33,360 nucleotides of DNA from Ramicandelaber brevisporus (Eukaryota > Kickxellomycota > Ramicandelaberales > Ramicandelaberaceae), in contig MU602757.1 in the NCBI GenBank assembly GCA_025201865.1, positions 1 to 33,360 of the forward strand, read 5' to 3'. Each line of letters starts with the position of its first letter. Positions within the stretch are counted from its first letter, which is position 1. Positions 9,620 through 18,413 of this stretch are shown here, one piece after another. The position numbers were made by a program, and so were the translations under genes. The notes under the pieces were generated by a model. It was not told where the DNA came from, ran no database searches, and saw only the letters and a list, made by a program, of their open reading frames with translations.

Positions 9620-11115
9620 CTATCAGTAACAGCAGCAGCATCATCATCTTCCTCTTCTTCCTCTTCTACAGCCTCATAGTCCTTCTTTGACAAAGCATAA
9701 TCTACAGCAACTGTTCTTCCCAACTGCTTACTTCCATTCAACTTCTCAATAGCTTCATCAGCTTCAGGAACACATCTCATTTGTACAAATGCAAATCCCA
9801 TCAGCGTGCCTCCTGCTCCTCCCTTACGTGGGATATCAATGCTCATAACTGCCTTGCGATCTTTATTGTCAGCCACTGCCATGTTGAATGCATCTCTAAT
9901 GGCCTTTTCATTGAGTGCTTTGAATGGCCAGTTGCGCACAATCAATCGAGCACGCTTATCAACAAACGATGGGTTAGTTGACACTGCAATCTTGGCAGCT
10001 TCAACTGCCGCAGCCTTAAGATCGCCATACAACTCAGCTGCAAGTGTGATGCCATTGAATTTGTTGCTGTTGATTGATGCAACTGCAGATTGAGCATCTT
10101 TTGGAGTAGTAAAGTGAATAGTCATAGTTTTGGTATCAATCTCATCCTTATTTTCAGTTAATTCCAATGACTTGAATCCATTTTGTTTACGAATGTAGTT
10201 TTGCAGTTGCTTTTGATTTACATTCTTTGGGATATCCACAATCCGTACATCACGTAACAGTTGTTGAGCTGGCAATGCAGATGGCTTTGGTGCTTTAGTC
10301 TTTGGCTTTGGAGCTGGCTTATCCTTGTCCACTTTGTTGCTAATACCGTTGTTATTCTTGTTGTTATTCTTCTTGCCATCTTTGCCCTTAACTGCTTGGT
10401 CACGCTCGTTATCATCGGCATTCTTTCTCAATGCAAACTCTACTCGCAGCACTCGCTCTCCACGGAATTTACGCTCTGTCAACTCCTTCAATGCTCGCTC
10501 TGCATCCTCTGGTAGTACATACTGAACAAATCCAAATCCTTTGTTACGGAATGGTCCACTGTTAGCAACTGTCTTTGAGTCTCCACCATTATCATTATCA
10601 TTGCCATCATTGTTATCATTGCTATCATCTGCCACTTTGGATGCAGAGTGCTCATCCTTCATTCGCTGAATTGCATCTGCGTCATCATCTTCATCATCAT
10701 TGTCACCACCACCACCATTATTATTCCCAGATGCTGTGGAGCGTCTCTTGTTTGGCTTCTTGCCGTTGTTCTTTGCGTTTGGCTGATCACTAACTACAAA
10801 ACAAGAACGAACCGGTCCAACTTCTGAAGCAAACTGTTCGAGCTCTTCATTGGTCGCATCAAATGGAATGTTGCGGATAAACAAGCTGGACTTGCCACGC
10901 TGTGGTGCTCCACTTGCTCCGTCTACTGCTGCTGCTGCTATCGGTCCAACTTCTGAAGCAAACTGTTCGAGCTCTTCATTGGTCGCATCAAATGGAATGT
11001 TGCGGATAAACAAGCTGGACTTGCCACGCTGTGGTGCTCCACTTGCTCCGTCTACTGCTGCTGCTGCTACTGTAGTGGTGATACTCTGTTGCTCGACGTC
11101 AGTCATTTCGCACAA
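8167..11115 (-). CDS. NOP4: Multi-RRM ribosome-biogenesis protein, Nop4/RBM28 family
   Basis: A 982-residue protein with several RNA-recognition motifs. RRM1 is SLFIRNIPFDATNEELEQF (from about 77) with RNP1 KGFGFVQYV (about 192). A degenerate RRM follows (VRIVDIPKNVNQKQLQNYI, about 292). The next is ARLIVRNWPFKALNEKAI (about 389) with GFAFVQM, then TTLFIRNMAYETDEDTLY (about 559) with GTGFACFWE. The last is TRLSVRGLPLRVTEADLR (about 759) with KGYGFLEFE. The segment of NVSLLTEGAI, the ERK..LLNKNPNLFISRTRL run and the final RRM is typical of Nop4/RBM28, a nucleolar factor for large-subunit pre-rRNA processing. Yeast Nop4 has 685 residues and human RBM28 759; the extra length is acidic Asn/Asp insertions (within RRM1 and about 487-550), a poly-Gln insert in the last RRM and a duplicated N-terminal segment. 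The C-terminus is Lys/Arg-rich. Met4 is an alternative start. Confidence 0.9.
10813..11069 (-). repeat. Exact tandem duplication inside NOP4, period 129 bp
   Basis: Positions 10813-10940 and 10942-11069 are identical across 128 bases and offset by exactly 129 bases (43 codons), so the frame is kept. The unit encodes an Ala run, a short linker and the first beta strand and helix of RRM1 (SSLFIRNIPFDATNEELEQF onwards). The protein thus carries a truncated extra half-RRM (about residues 33-58) ahead of the complete RRM1. Both junctions fall at GCT/GCA-rich Ala codons, consistent with slippage or unequal exchange. Confidence 0.97.
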
Positions 11116-12499
11116 AAAAAAGTTGATCTGTCAAAAGGTTGCTGTTCTTTTTTGTTATTTTTTGTTATTTTTGGTTGTTCTTACTCGCTTTTGTCTATTG
11201 AAATGCTATGTGCTTTTAACACAGCAGGCAAGTAATTGAGTCATAAATTCAGAGTGCGCTTTTTTTTTTACTGCTGCTGTTAGCTTCGCGGTGAGTTGTT
11301 CTTTTGCCGTTGCTGTTGTTGCTGTGCCAGAGTTTGTCTCTGCACTCAACCACACACTCTTACACAGCTCAACGCGCTTTTTTCTTTCTTTCTTTTTTTG
11401 ACGATGATGATGAACAGCTATAGTCTCCTGCACCGTCAAGGCGGCCTGAACCTTTCTCTCTTCACTTGAACAGGGTACACCTTGACTTGGCTGCGTTGCT
11501 TACTGATCTCTGAGCGTCTTATTTGCTACTCTGACTGCTTGCTATTCTTGCTTGCTTGTTTTATTGCCAGCAGATTGAACAGGTTCCAGGCTGTATGCAG
11601 CATACAAAGATTGATGCTTTGGCTTGTTTCCATGATGGTGGTCCAGCTGGGATTGGGGGACGGGTAGAAGCTCGCGTCTAGGGGCAAACACACGGAGGCA
11701 AAGGCTAACAACTTTTGCTTCATTCATTATAACCCTTGGGAAGGTCCGAGAAGATGCCACTATATATATATTTTATATATATATATGCCCTTGCGGGGCG
11801 TCCTGCGAATTGAAGCAACACAGCTTTCATGCGGGACGGGAGTCACCAGAAACACTATGCAAGACCAATTGGTTGTGTCTTTGCGCTCTCCCGAGGTTGT
11901 ACCCACTTCCACTTTGCGCTTTATGATGGCTGAGACAAGGTGATAGAGGTGGTAAAACATTTCTATTGCCTTGTGGAACATTGGCAGAGTTTGGAGGGTA
12001 GATTGGGTATAATGGGTGGGATTGGAAGATGACTCCCCGGCGGAAGCGATATGCAGTGCAATATGCGAGGCTACAAATGTGGATCTTGTCTGATTCACGT
12101 TATTTTGTAGGAACTCAATTCGGACTACTCTCTGTCCGTCCCCCTCCTCTTTTGGCCACATCATCTTTGTGTTGCTGTTGCCGTTGCTACTGGCTGGATC
12201 ATGTTGTCTGTGCTGGTGTAGTATACTAACTGCTTTGTATTACTCTGCTTTGTGTATTTGCTTCTATATGTTTACAGGTGTATAATTAAGCATAATCATT
12301 TTTTAAACTCGTATTATATTTTAAGTAATGATGATTGTGACAACATTTACTATTCAAAGCAAACAAGGTGAATGATCAATCCTGCTATGTCATTTTATAT
12401 GACTTGAGAGATTCTCAATGTAGCCAGTTCAATGTAAGCTGCTATGAATGCTAGATCATAATCTGATTAAATCTTGTAAATGTTAGAGGTAAATCTGAT
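11116..12499. other. Intergenic region between NOP4 and the pyrophosphatase gene
   Basis: About 1.4 kb holding the NOP4 upstream region (right of 11115, pyrimidine runs at 11380-11400 that are purine runs on the NOP4 strand) and the pyrophosphatase 3' region (AT-rich 12230-12499). A (TA)n-like tract lies at 11760-11786. The longest open frame (11760-12164, minus) has no recognisable motif and ends in the TA tract. No RNA gene seen. Confidence 0.5.
11760..11786. repeat. (TA)n-rich tract
   Basis: Two runs of alternating TA separated by TTT, about 27 bases, in the spacer upstream of NOP4. It could be a simple repeat or a TATA-like promoter element; I cannot tell which. Confidence 0.8.
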
Positions 12500-13858
12500 T
12501 TAGATCTTGCTGTAAGCCTTGCCGACAAAGTAGCTCTTGTCACGAGACGAGTCAGCCTGTGGAGCAACAATCTTGGCAGTGGCGCCGGCAATGGAGAGGG
12601 CCGAGCCAGCATCAGCGTAGCCTGGAGTGCCAGCCTGGGTTGTGTTGGTAACGTTAATTTCGTAGCTGTCAGTCTTGCTTGGAATCTGGCCGCTGATCAG
12701 GCGCTTCCAGGCATGGTGAGTCTCGATGACAACCTCGGTGGCATACTCGCGGTCCTTGGCCTCGCCGTTGAAGGCAAACTCGTTCTCTGGCTTGCCATCT
12801 GGAACCTTGTAGACGCGGAACCACTCCTCGGTGGCCTCAACCAAGCCTGGGAAGTGCTTCTTGACATCGTCAATGTCGTTGACCTGGGCAGCAATCGGGT
12901 CGTTGACGTCGATGGCAATCACCTTCCAGTCAGTCTCGCCCTCATCGAGCAGAGCCATGACACCGAGAACCTTGACCTGCTTGACCTGGCCAGTGTAGCC
13001 AACGGCCTCGCCGATCTCGATAACGTCGACTGGGTCGTTGTCGCCGCGGCATCCAGTCTCGGCGTGGACAGCGGTTGGATCCTCCCAGGTCTGTGGGAAA
13101 GCGCCGTAGTTCCAAATGTAGCCGTGGTGCGGGAAGCAGTTGCGCACGTAGCGAAGCTTGCCCTTCTTGACGTCCTGCTTGATTGGGTTCAGTGGCTCCT
13201 TGGTGGCAATCTCGAGCTTGGCGTTGGTCCAGCGCGGGATCTCGACGACCATGTTGAACACGGTCTTGTCAGTCTCGGAGGCGTACAGCGGAATGTCGTG
13301 GAACGGAGAAACTGGCTTGCCATCGCGCTCAAAGGAGACGCGGAAGTCGGTGGTGTCCTTTTGGCCGTGGGCGACAGCAGAGAAAGTCATTGATGGTGTG
13401 GCAACGGTCGTTAGAGCGCGTTTCTGGCTAGAAGAAAAGTTCTGAGCGTGAAGCTGAAGTGGAAGTTGATGATGATGACGAAGAAGGGGAAGAAGAAGCT
13501 GAGAAGCGAGAGCAGAGGTTGTGGTGGTGGTGGTGGTGGTGGTAGAGAAACGATGACAGAACCGGATCTGAAACGGGTTTGGAACTCGCGAACTTAAAGT
13601 GTTGGTGGCAGCGACAGCGGCAGCGGCAGAAGCTGTGGCAACAAGAGAGGCTGTGGCGATCCGTTCCTGACCGAATTGTTTCGAACTCACTGGAACGACC
13701 GGTTGTTGTTGTTGCTGTTGCTGTTGCTGCTGCTGCCTTGCCACTGTTGAAGATGACGAGCATAGCGCGTTGCGTGACACTGAAAGTATCTTGCGCAACT
13801 GTGTTTGGGCATGGTTGCCGAACGAGCGAGATGCGCTAACTGACGACGTCAAAAGCAT
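12500..13858 (-). CDS. Inorganic pyrophosphatase (family I) with long, probably mitochondrial presequence
   Basis: A 452-residue protein whose last ~296 residues form a complete eukaryotic family I soluble pyrophosphatase, which hydrolyses pyrophosphate to two phosphates with Mg2+. The signature [12 protein letters not shown] carries the metal-binding aspartates (about D273, D275, D278). Other family blocks are [45 protein letters not shown] and [11 protein letters not shown]. Yeast Ipp1 has 287 and Ppa2 310 residues. The first ~156 residues are rich in Ser, Thr, Ala, Arg, Gln and His with almost no acid, and include [10 protein letters not shown] just before an internal Met at 157 (13390). 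This looks like a mitochondrial targeting sequence with repeat expansions. Initiation at Met157 would give a cytosolic-size enzyme, so one gene may supply both compartments. The next gene's stop is 117 bases upstream on the same strand. Confidence 0.93.
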   Translation of the reverse strand: MLLTSSVSASRSFGNHAQTQLRKILSVSRNALCSSSSTVARQQQQQQQQQQQPVVPVSSKQFGQERIATASLVATASAAAAVAATNTLSSRVPNPFQIRFCHRFSTTTTTTTTTSALASQLLLPLLRHHHQLPLQLHAQNFSSSQKRALTTVATPSMTFSAVAHGQKDTTDFRVSFERDGKPVSPFHDIPLYASETDKTVFNMVVEIPRWTNAKLEIATKEPLNPIKQDVKKGKLRYVRNCFPHHGYIWNYGAFPQTWEDPTAVHAETGCRGDNDPVDVIEIGEAVGYTGQVKQVKVLGVMALLDEGETDWKVIAIDVNDPIAAQVNDIDDVKKHFPGLVEATEEWFRVYKVPDGKPENEFAFNGEAKDREYATEVVIETHHAWKRLISGQIPSKTDSYEINVTNTTQAGTPGYADAGSALSIAGATAKIVAPQADSSRDKSYFVGKAYSKI

Positions 13859-13975
13859 CGATATGAGATGATTGAATTTTTATTGTTAGGATTGTTGCTG
13901 TTCTTATCAAACCGGGAGGAAAAGGAGGAGGAGGATGAGGATGATGAATGATTACAGAGTTAGGATGGCACTCGG

Positions 13976-15295
13976 TCAGCCAACAGTTGCAGACATCTCG
14001 CGCAACTGCCGATTCAAGCCAGCGAGCTGGGCTCTAAGAGAGTCAATATCGGCTTTACGGTGATCTTTTGCCTCCATCAACTCTTCACGGGTGAATTTAC
14101 TGCCAAAGATGCCGCCACCAATCTTCTCGAGCAATTGATCTTTCGCTTTCGCTGGATTGGGCAATTCATCCTGGATCTCAATCATCTGCAGTGCTCGCTC
14201 CATACCTTCGACTCTACGCAAGTGCCGCTTCTCATCCTCAATCATTCTATCCGCTTCATCAGGATCACTGTCGTATTCAAACCAAGCAGCATTCTTTTGT
14301 GGCTGATGTGATCGATTTGGTCGATGCGATTGCTGCTGGCGAGTCTGCTTCAGCTTTGGATCGCTTCTAGCATTCTTTGAAGTGTCTGATGCAATGTTTC
14401 GCGATAATGCAGCATTGGCAAAGTAGTCATGCAGTGTTCGAGTGTCTAATCCACTTTTTCGAAGCTGTTCTTGTTCCCAATCGTTGCATGACTCCTCCTC
14501 ATCGCTGATATCGTCTCTACCTGGCCGGTCATCATCAATCACACCAAGCATCCTTCGTGGCATTGATGGCTTTGATGAATTGAGAAATGATGATTGGCCA
14601 TCTAGGCCGATAAAGTCACGATCAAGAGCCAGCGAGTCATCAGAGTCACCTACATCAGACTCGATATGGTCACTTTTTGACATTTTTACAGGCTCGAATG
14701 GAGCATTCTTTGCATCATCATCGACATCATCGCTATTGTGCATGCTGACGACATCTGCCTCGTCGCTTTGCTGATCATGGCTGTAGTCTTCGTCTGAGCC
14801 AGCCGGTGATGATGATGATGACGACGACGGTGATGATGTTGAAGAATCGTCACTAGAGTCACTTCCATTGCTGACGATCACATCATTGTCATCCTTGCTG
14901 CCTATGTCTTTTCCAGCATCAGCCAATATCGGCTCCACTGCTTTAGCTTCAAATGTTGATGCTTGTGGCTCTTCCTGGACCAGTGAAGGCTGTTCTGGTT
15001 CGAGAAGGTCCTGAAGCTGTATTCTCCAGTCGCTAGTCTCATTATTGCTGGCAGCATGCTCTGGTTCATCGCTGGCCACTAGCCCAGTGAACACTCGCCG
15101 CCTTTGTCCACGTTGCCTCCGAGAAGTGACCACGACGGGTTCATCAGCAAACACAGTCAGATCTGGCTCGACGGCTGGAATTCCTGTGAGTGCTGGTGCT
15201 GGTTCCGGCTGAGCATTATCTATTACTACAGGCAGTCGTCTTTGCTGTGGTCTCGTTCGCCGTCTGAACACAATCTGCTCATCATCGCTGTCCAT
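13976..15295 (-). CDS. Unrecognised acidic, probably nuclear protein
   Basis: A 439-residue open frame on the same strand as its neighbours. I do not recognise the family. The N-terminus is short and basic (VFRRRTRPQQRRLP) after MDSDDEQI, and there is a second basic run (RRQRGQRRR) near residue 58. The middle (about 80-290) is Asp/Ser/Glu-rich low complexity with long Ser and Asp runs. The last ~105 residues look folded: NAAWFEYDSDPDEADRMIED, then ERALQMIEIQDELPNP, LLEKIGGGIFGSKFTREELM, and a predicted helix/coiled coil ending LRAQLAGLNRQLREM. Basic plus acidic disorder suggests a nuclear or chromatin/RNA-associated protein, but no function can be assigned. The frame is long, its bias matches neighbouring genes and it is bounded by real genes, so I believe it is coding. 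Confidence 0.8.
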   Translation of the reverse strand: MDSDDEQIVFRRRTRPQQRRLPVVIDNAQPEPAPALTGIPAVEPDLTVFADEPVVVTSRRQRGQRRRVFTGLVASDEPEHAASNNETSDWRIQLQDLLEPEQPSLVQEEPQASTFEAKAVEPILADAGKDIGSKDDNDVIVSNGSDSSDDSSTSSPSSSSSSSPAGSDEDYSHDQQSDEADVVSMHNSDDVDDDAKNAPFEPVKMSKSDHIESDVGDSDDSLALDRDFIGLDGQSSFLNSSKPSMPRRMLGVIDDDRPGRDDISDEEESCNDWEQEQLRKSGLDTRTLHDYFANAALSRNIASDTSKNARSDPKLKQTRQQQSHRPNRSHQPQKNAAWFEYDSDPDEADRMIEDEKRHLRRVEGMERALQMIEIQDELPNPAKAKDQLLEKIGGGIFGSKFTREELMEAKDHRKADIDSLRAQLAGLNRQLREMSATVG

Positions 15296-15426
15296 CTTGT
15301 TTGTTTAGATTTTGAAGTGCTTTGTATCGTATGGTATCGTAAATGTGCGGGAATAAAAGTGACCTTTTGATGAAATGCTGGAAACAATAAACCGACGATA
15401 ATACCTCTCTTTACACATACACATGC

Positions 15427-15438
15427 GTATACGTATAC
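15427..15438. repeat. 12-bp perfect palindrome GTATACGTATAC
   Basis: A self-complementary 12-mer within a longer run of alternating purine-pyrimidine (about 15411-15450), between RPS23 (3' side) and the acidic protein gene (5' side). It could be a protein-binding site or merely a simple alternating tract. Confidence 0.7.
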
Positions 15439-15526
15439 ACACATGTACATACCGATTCTCTATCTAATCTCTACTATGATCATCATAAAAGCACAATGAA
15501 GTTGTATTTTGGAAAAAGGAAGCTGC

Positions 15527-15958
15527 TTAAGAACGTGGCTTCTCCTTCTTCTCCTTGTACAGAGCCAGCAGAGAAACACCGGCAACCTTGACAAGCTTGA
15601 AACGAACACCGGGGATATCACCGACGGCACGACCCTTACGACCGAAACCAGCAATGAGGACTTCGTCGTTTTCGTCAACAAAGTTCAAGCAACCGTCGTT
15701 TGGCACGAAGGCGGTGATCTTCTTAGAGTTCTTGATGAGCTGAACACGAATACACTTACGAATGGCAGAGTTTGGCTGCTTGGCTTCGACGGCAACCTTG
15801 TCGACAACAATGCCCTTGGCGTGGGAAGAGCCACCGAATGGAGAAGACTTGTACAGAGTACCGAGAGCCTTCTTCTTCCACTGCTTATCGGCCCAACGCT
15901 GCTCACGGCGGACAGTGCGCAGCTTACGAGCGGCGCGAAGACCTGCTGGCTTACCCAT
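15527..15958 (-). CDS. RPS23: 40S ribosomal protein S23 (uS12)
   Basis: A 143-residue protein matching eukaryotic uS12 along its whole length: [100 protein letters not shown]. It lies in the small-subunit decoding centre and affects translational accuracy. Pro62 in KQPNSA is the conserved prolyl-hydroxylation site. The start is fixed by the invariant MGK. The gene has no intron, unlike RPS23 in many other fungi. It is divergent from the V-ATPase H gene with 395 bases between starts. Confidence 0.98.
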   Translation of the reverse strand: MGKPAGLRAARKLRTVRREQRWADKQWKKKALGTLYKSSPFGGSSHAKGIVVDKVAVEAKQPNSAIRKCIRVQLIKNSKKITAFVPNDGCLNFVDENDEVLIAGFGRKGRAVGDIPGVRFKLVKVAGVSLLALYKEKKEKPRS

Positions 15959-16291
15959 GTTTTTCTAGGTTAGATTGGTATGCTTAGATGGTTTTTGAAA
16001 TGGTGGGCGGTAAAAGGGTGGAATCAAGGCGTCCTATTCTGTGTGTGTGGCCGATCGCACTGTGCAGCACTGATCTCGAAACAGCAGCACAAGCGGAACT
16101 TGTCTGATTTTTTTGTCTGATTTTAATTTCGCTCTCTCTCTATCTCTCATGCCAGATTTGTTTTGCAGGTGATGATAAATAAATTAAATTATAGAAAATA
16201 TATCAGAAAATATATCAGAAAATAAAGAAAACAAAAACAAAAGTAAAGCAAACCAGCCAGCCACTAGCAGCGAAACACGAACGTGCCAAAA

Positions 16292-16322
<31 letters not shown>

Positions 16323-16353
16323 TATACAGAGATAAACGCGACGATAGTACTAG
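15959..16353. promoter_or_regulatory. Divergent promoter region, RPS23 / V-ATPase subunit H
   Basis: A 395-base spacer between two start codons, so both promoters and leaders lie here. The RPS23 side has GC-richer blocks (GTGGGCGG near 16001, AAAGGGTGGA near 16013). The VMA13 side has AT-rich sequence at 16180-16225 and an (AAAG)n tract at 16288-16322. I cannot assign a specific ribosomal-protein promoter box. Confidence 0.55.
16288..16322. repeat. (AAAG)n tetranucleotide repeat
   Basis: A 35-base AAAG tract in the leader of the V-ATPase H gene, ending 31 bases before its start codon. Confidence 0.95.
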
Positions 16354-18105
16354 ATGGTGAACACGGAGCAGGTTGAGTATAGCAGTAGCAGCGACATGGA
16401 GCAACTCCAACAGCAGCAGCAGTCGGATGAGGAGTACGGTGTGCCACCTATTCTCATCGTCGTCAACGCTCACTACGACTTGCTGACTGACAATACTCGG
16501 CAGCGTCTCATGCCCTGGGATGGCTACCAGCGTGCATCGCTCATTTCAGCCGAGGAGAACACCTCTCTTGCGCGGTTTGAGACCGCTCTGAAGCAGCTTG
16601 CCGACCCGGCAGAGTGTTCTTTGCAACTCGAGCCACCGATGGAAGACTCGCTCTTTGACGAAGATGACGGCATTGCGGAGTCCTCGTCTGCTAGTGTCGC
16701 CGTTGGAAATGCTTCGACCCGGTCTCGTATCAACACGCTTACGTCGAGCTATCACAGCGACATTCGTCCATCAGCTACAGCTGCAGCAGCGGCTGCCGCA
16801 GCCAACAGCGGTCCATTTTACACTCGTTCCGAATTGTACGGATTTCTTGGTGTCTTTGCTGCCATTCTGAGTCGCCTGACACGTGTCGATGCTTTGCAGT
16901 ATATTGCGGTTCGAGTTGACGATTTGCTCTGCACAAATCCATCCTTGCTGGAGACGGAGTCTGATGAAGAGCGCACAGTCATAGTCAGCCTGTCGGACGG
17001 TCTCGCCCGATGCCTGCAGCGTGATGACGATTTCCTGGGCATCAAAGTCGCCAAGGTTCTCAGTCTCATTCATCTTGCTGCAGTTGCACAGGCTCCATCC
17101 ACCTCTTCATCTTCTGCCAACCAACAGCCGTCGCAGTCGCAGTCGGAATCGCAGTCATTCTCTCTTCTCCAACCACCACCTGCTCTGCTCCGCTGGCTGA
17201 TTGCACGTGTCGACCCAGCAACATCTCCCAACACTTTGGATGTCGTTGTTCAGCTCCTTCAAAGTCTTTTGTCATCGAGCGCATGCCGCGTCCAGTTCTA
17301 TGCCTCTCCAAACGGTGTCTCCAGTCTTGCAGCATTGCTCAAATCCGGTGCCTCGTCTCAAATGCAGTATCAAATCACGTATTGCTTCTGGCTGCTCTCA
17401 TTTGAACCTGCTGCGGCATCCACCATCCTTCGTCGGTACGAACTTACTCCACTACTTCTCGACATTGCCCGCGCGTCCATCAAAGAGAAGGTGATTCGTG
17501 TGATCATTGGCACCTTCCGCAACATTTACGCGCGCACCGTGGTTACTCCCGCTCAGAATGCTGCATCCGGCCCTGCATCCAGCCAAGGCACCGTCTCAAC
17601 CGAGTCTGAGCATCCATTTGTGCCAGATGCACTCATGACCAGTCGTTTACTCTCCTTCTGCGAGACTCTGCTGTTTCGCAAGTGGACTGATCCGGATTTG
17701 TTCACTGACCTTGAGCAACTGACTCAAGAGCTCAAAGAAGTCGTTCAGCGCTTGACCACCTTTGACGAGTATCTCTCTGAGCTTGATCGCGGTCGTCTCG
17801 AATGGTCACCATCTCACAAATCCGATGCATTCTGGAAGGTCAATGTTGTTCATTTTTCTGAAAACCGCGGTGAACTTGTGCGACGCCTGTACAGCTTGAT
17901 CAACACGTCAACGGATAGCGTGAGTCTGGCTGTCGCGTTGAACGACATGGGAATGATCATTAAGCATTTGGAAAATGGAAAGAAGCTTGTACAGGATGCT
18001 GGAGCGAAACAGCGCATTATGGAATTGATGAGCCACGCTGACCCAGATGTCAGATACAACGCATTGATTACAGTGCAAAAGCTGATGACGCATGCTTGGC
18101 AATAA
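16354..18105 (+). CDS. VMA13: V-type proton ATPase subunit H
   Basis: A 583-residue peripheral V1 subunit that activates the vacuolar proton pump and silences free V1. Recognisable blocks are MPWDGYQRASLISAEENTSL near the N-terminus (about 50-69), FYTRSELYGFLGVFAAIL (about 152-169), FRNIYARTV, LLFRKWTDPDL and LEWSPSHKSDAFWKVN (about 482-497), followed by LAVALNDMGMIIKHLENGKK and HADPDVRYNALITVQKLM close to the end. The helical-repeat N-domain and compact C-domain are therefore both complete. Yeast Vma13 has 478 residues; the excess is Ser/Ala/Gln low complexity at the N-terminus, around residues 110-150 and around 248-270. ATG 16354 is the first ATG after the AAAG leader tract. It converges on the Ras GEF gene, with 308 bases between stop codons. 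Confidence 0.94.
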   Translation: MVNTEQVEYSSSSDMEQLQQQQQSDEEYGVPPILIVVNAHYDLLTDNTRQRLMPWDGYQRASLISAEENTSLARFETALKQLADPAECSLQLEPPMEDSLFDEDDGIAESSSASVAVGNASTRSRINTLTSSYHSDIRPSATAAAAAAAANSGPFYTRSELYGFLGVFAAILSRLTRVDALQYIAVRVDDLLCTNPSLLETESDEERTVIVSLSDGLARCLQRDDDFLGIKVAKVLSLIHLAAVAQAPSTSSSSANQQPSQSQSESQSFSLLQPPPALLRWLIARVDPATSPNTLDVVVQLLQSLLSSSACRVQFYASPNGVSSLAALLKSGASSQMQYQITYCFWLLSFEPAAASTILRRYELTPLLLDIARASIKEKVIRVIIGTFRNIYARTVVTPAQNAASGPASSQGTVSTESEHPFVPDALMTSRLLSFCETLLFRKWTDPDLFTDLEQLTQELKEVVQRLTTFDEYLSELDRGRLEWSPSHKSDAFWKVNVVHFSENRGELVRRLYSLINTSTDSVSLAVALNDMGMIIKHLENGKKLVQDAGAKQRIMELMSHADPDVRYNALITVQKLMTHAWQ

Positions 18106-18413
18106 CTGTACTAAGGCAAACAATCCAAGTATCTGCTGCTGTTTTTTTTTTTAATAATAGCAGCCTTCTCTAACTCGCTCCTTTTCCTTTCCTTTTTCTC
18201 TATTTCAAGCACTAATTCTATAACAGGTATGACTATCACTATAGTTAAATGGCAAAAATTAAAGAGAAGAAATGAGAGCAAGAGTTAGAATTAGAAGTAG
18301 AGTTCGATCAAACAATGTGTAAAATAAAAGTGTACTGACTCAAAGAATTACTAAAGAAAACAATAAGTAATAAGTAATAATGGGGATATCTAGAGAGAAT
18401 GTAGACGAGAGAA
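18106..18413. other. Convergent 3' spacer, VMA13 / Ras GEF
   Basis: A 308-base T-rich then A/G-rich spacer between two convergent stop codons. AATAAA at 18323 is a possible plus-strand polyadenylation signal for VMA13. No gene seen. Confidence 0.55.

Noticed and set aside
11760-12164. 134-codon minus-strand open frame between NOP4 and pyrophosphatase
   Set aside because: No recognisable motif, and it ends in translated (TA)n. Kept as non-coding spacer.
12713-13393. 226-codon open frame on the plus strand, antisense to pyrophosphatase
   Set aside because: It lies wholly opposite a clear enzyme gene; codon bias leaves the complementary frame open, and the translation shows no domain.
15509-15973. 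154-codon open frame antisense to RPS23
   Set aside because: Mirror of a highly biased ribosomal-protein gene; no independent motif.
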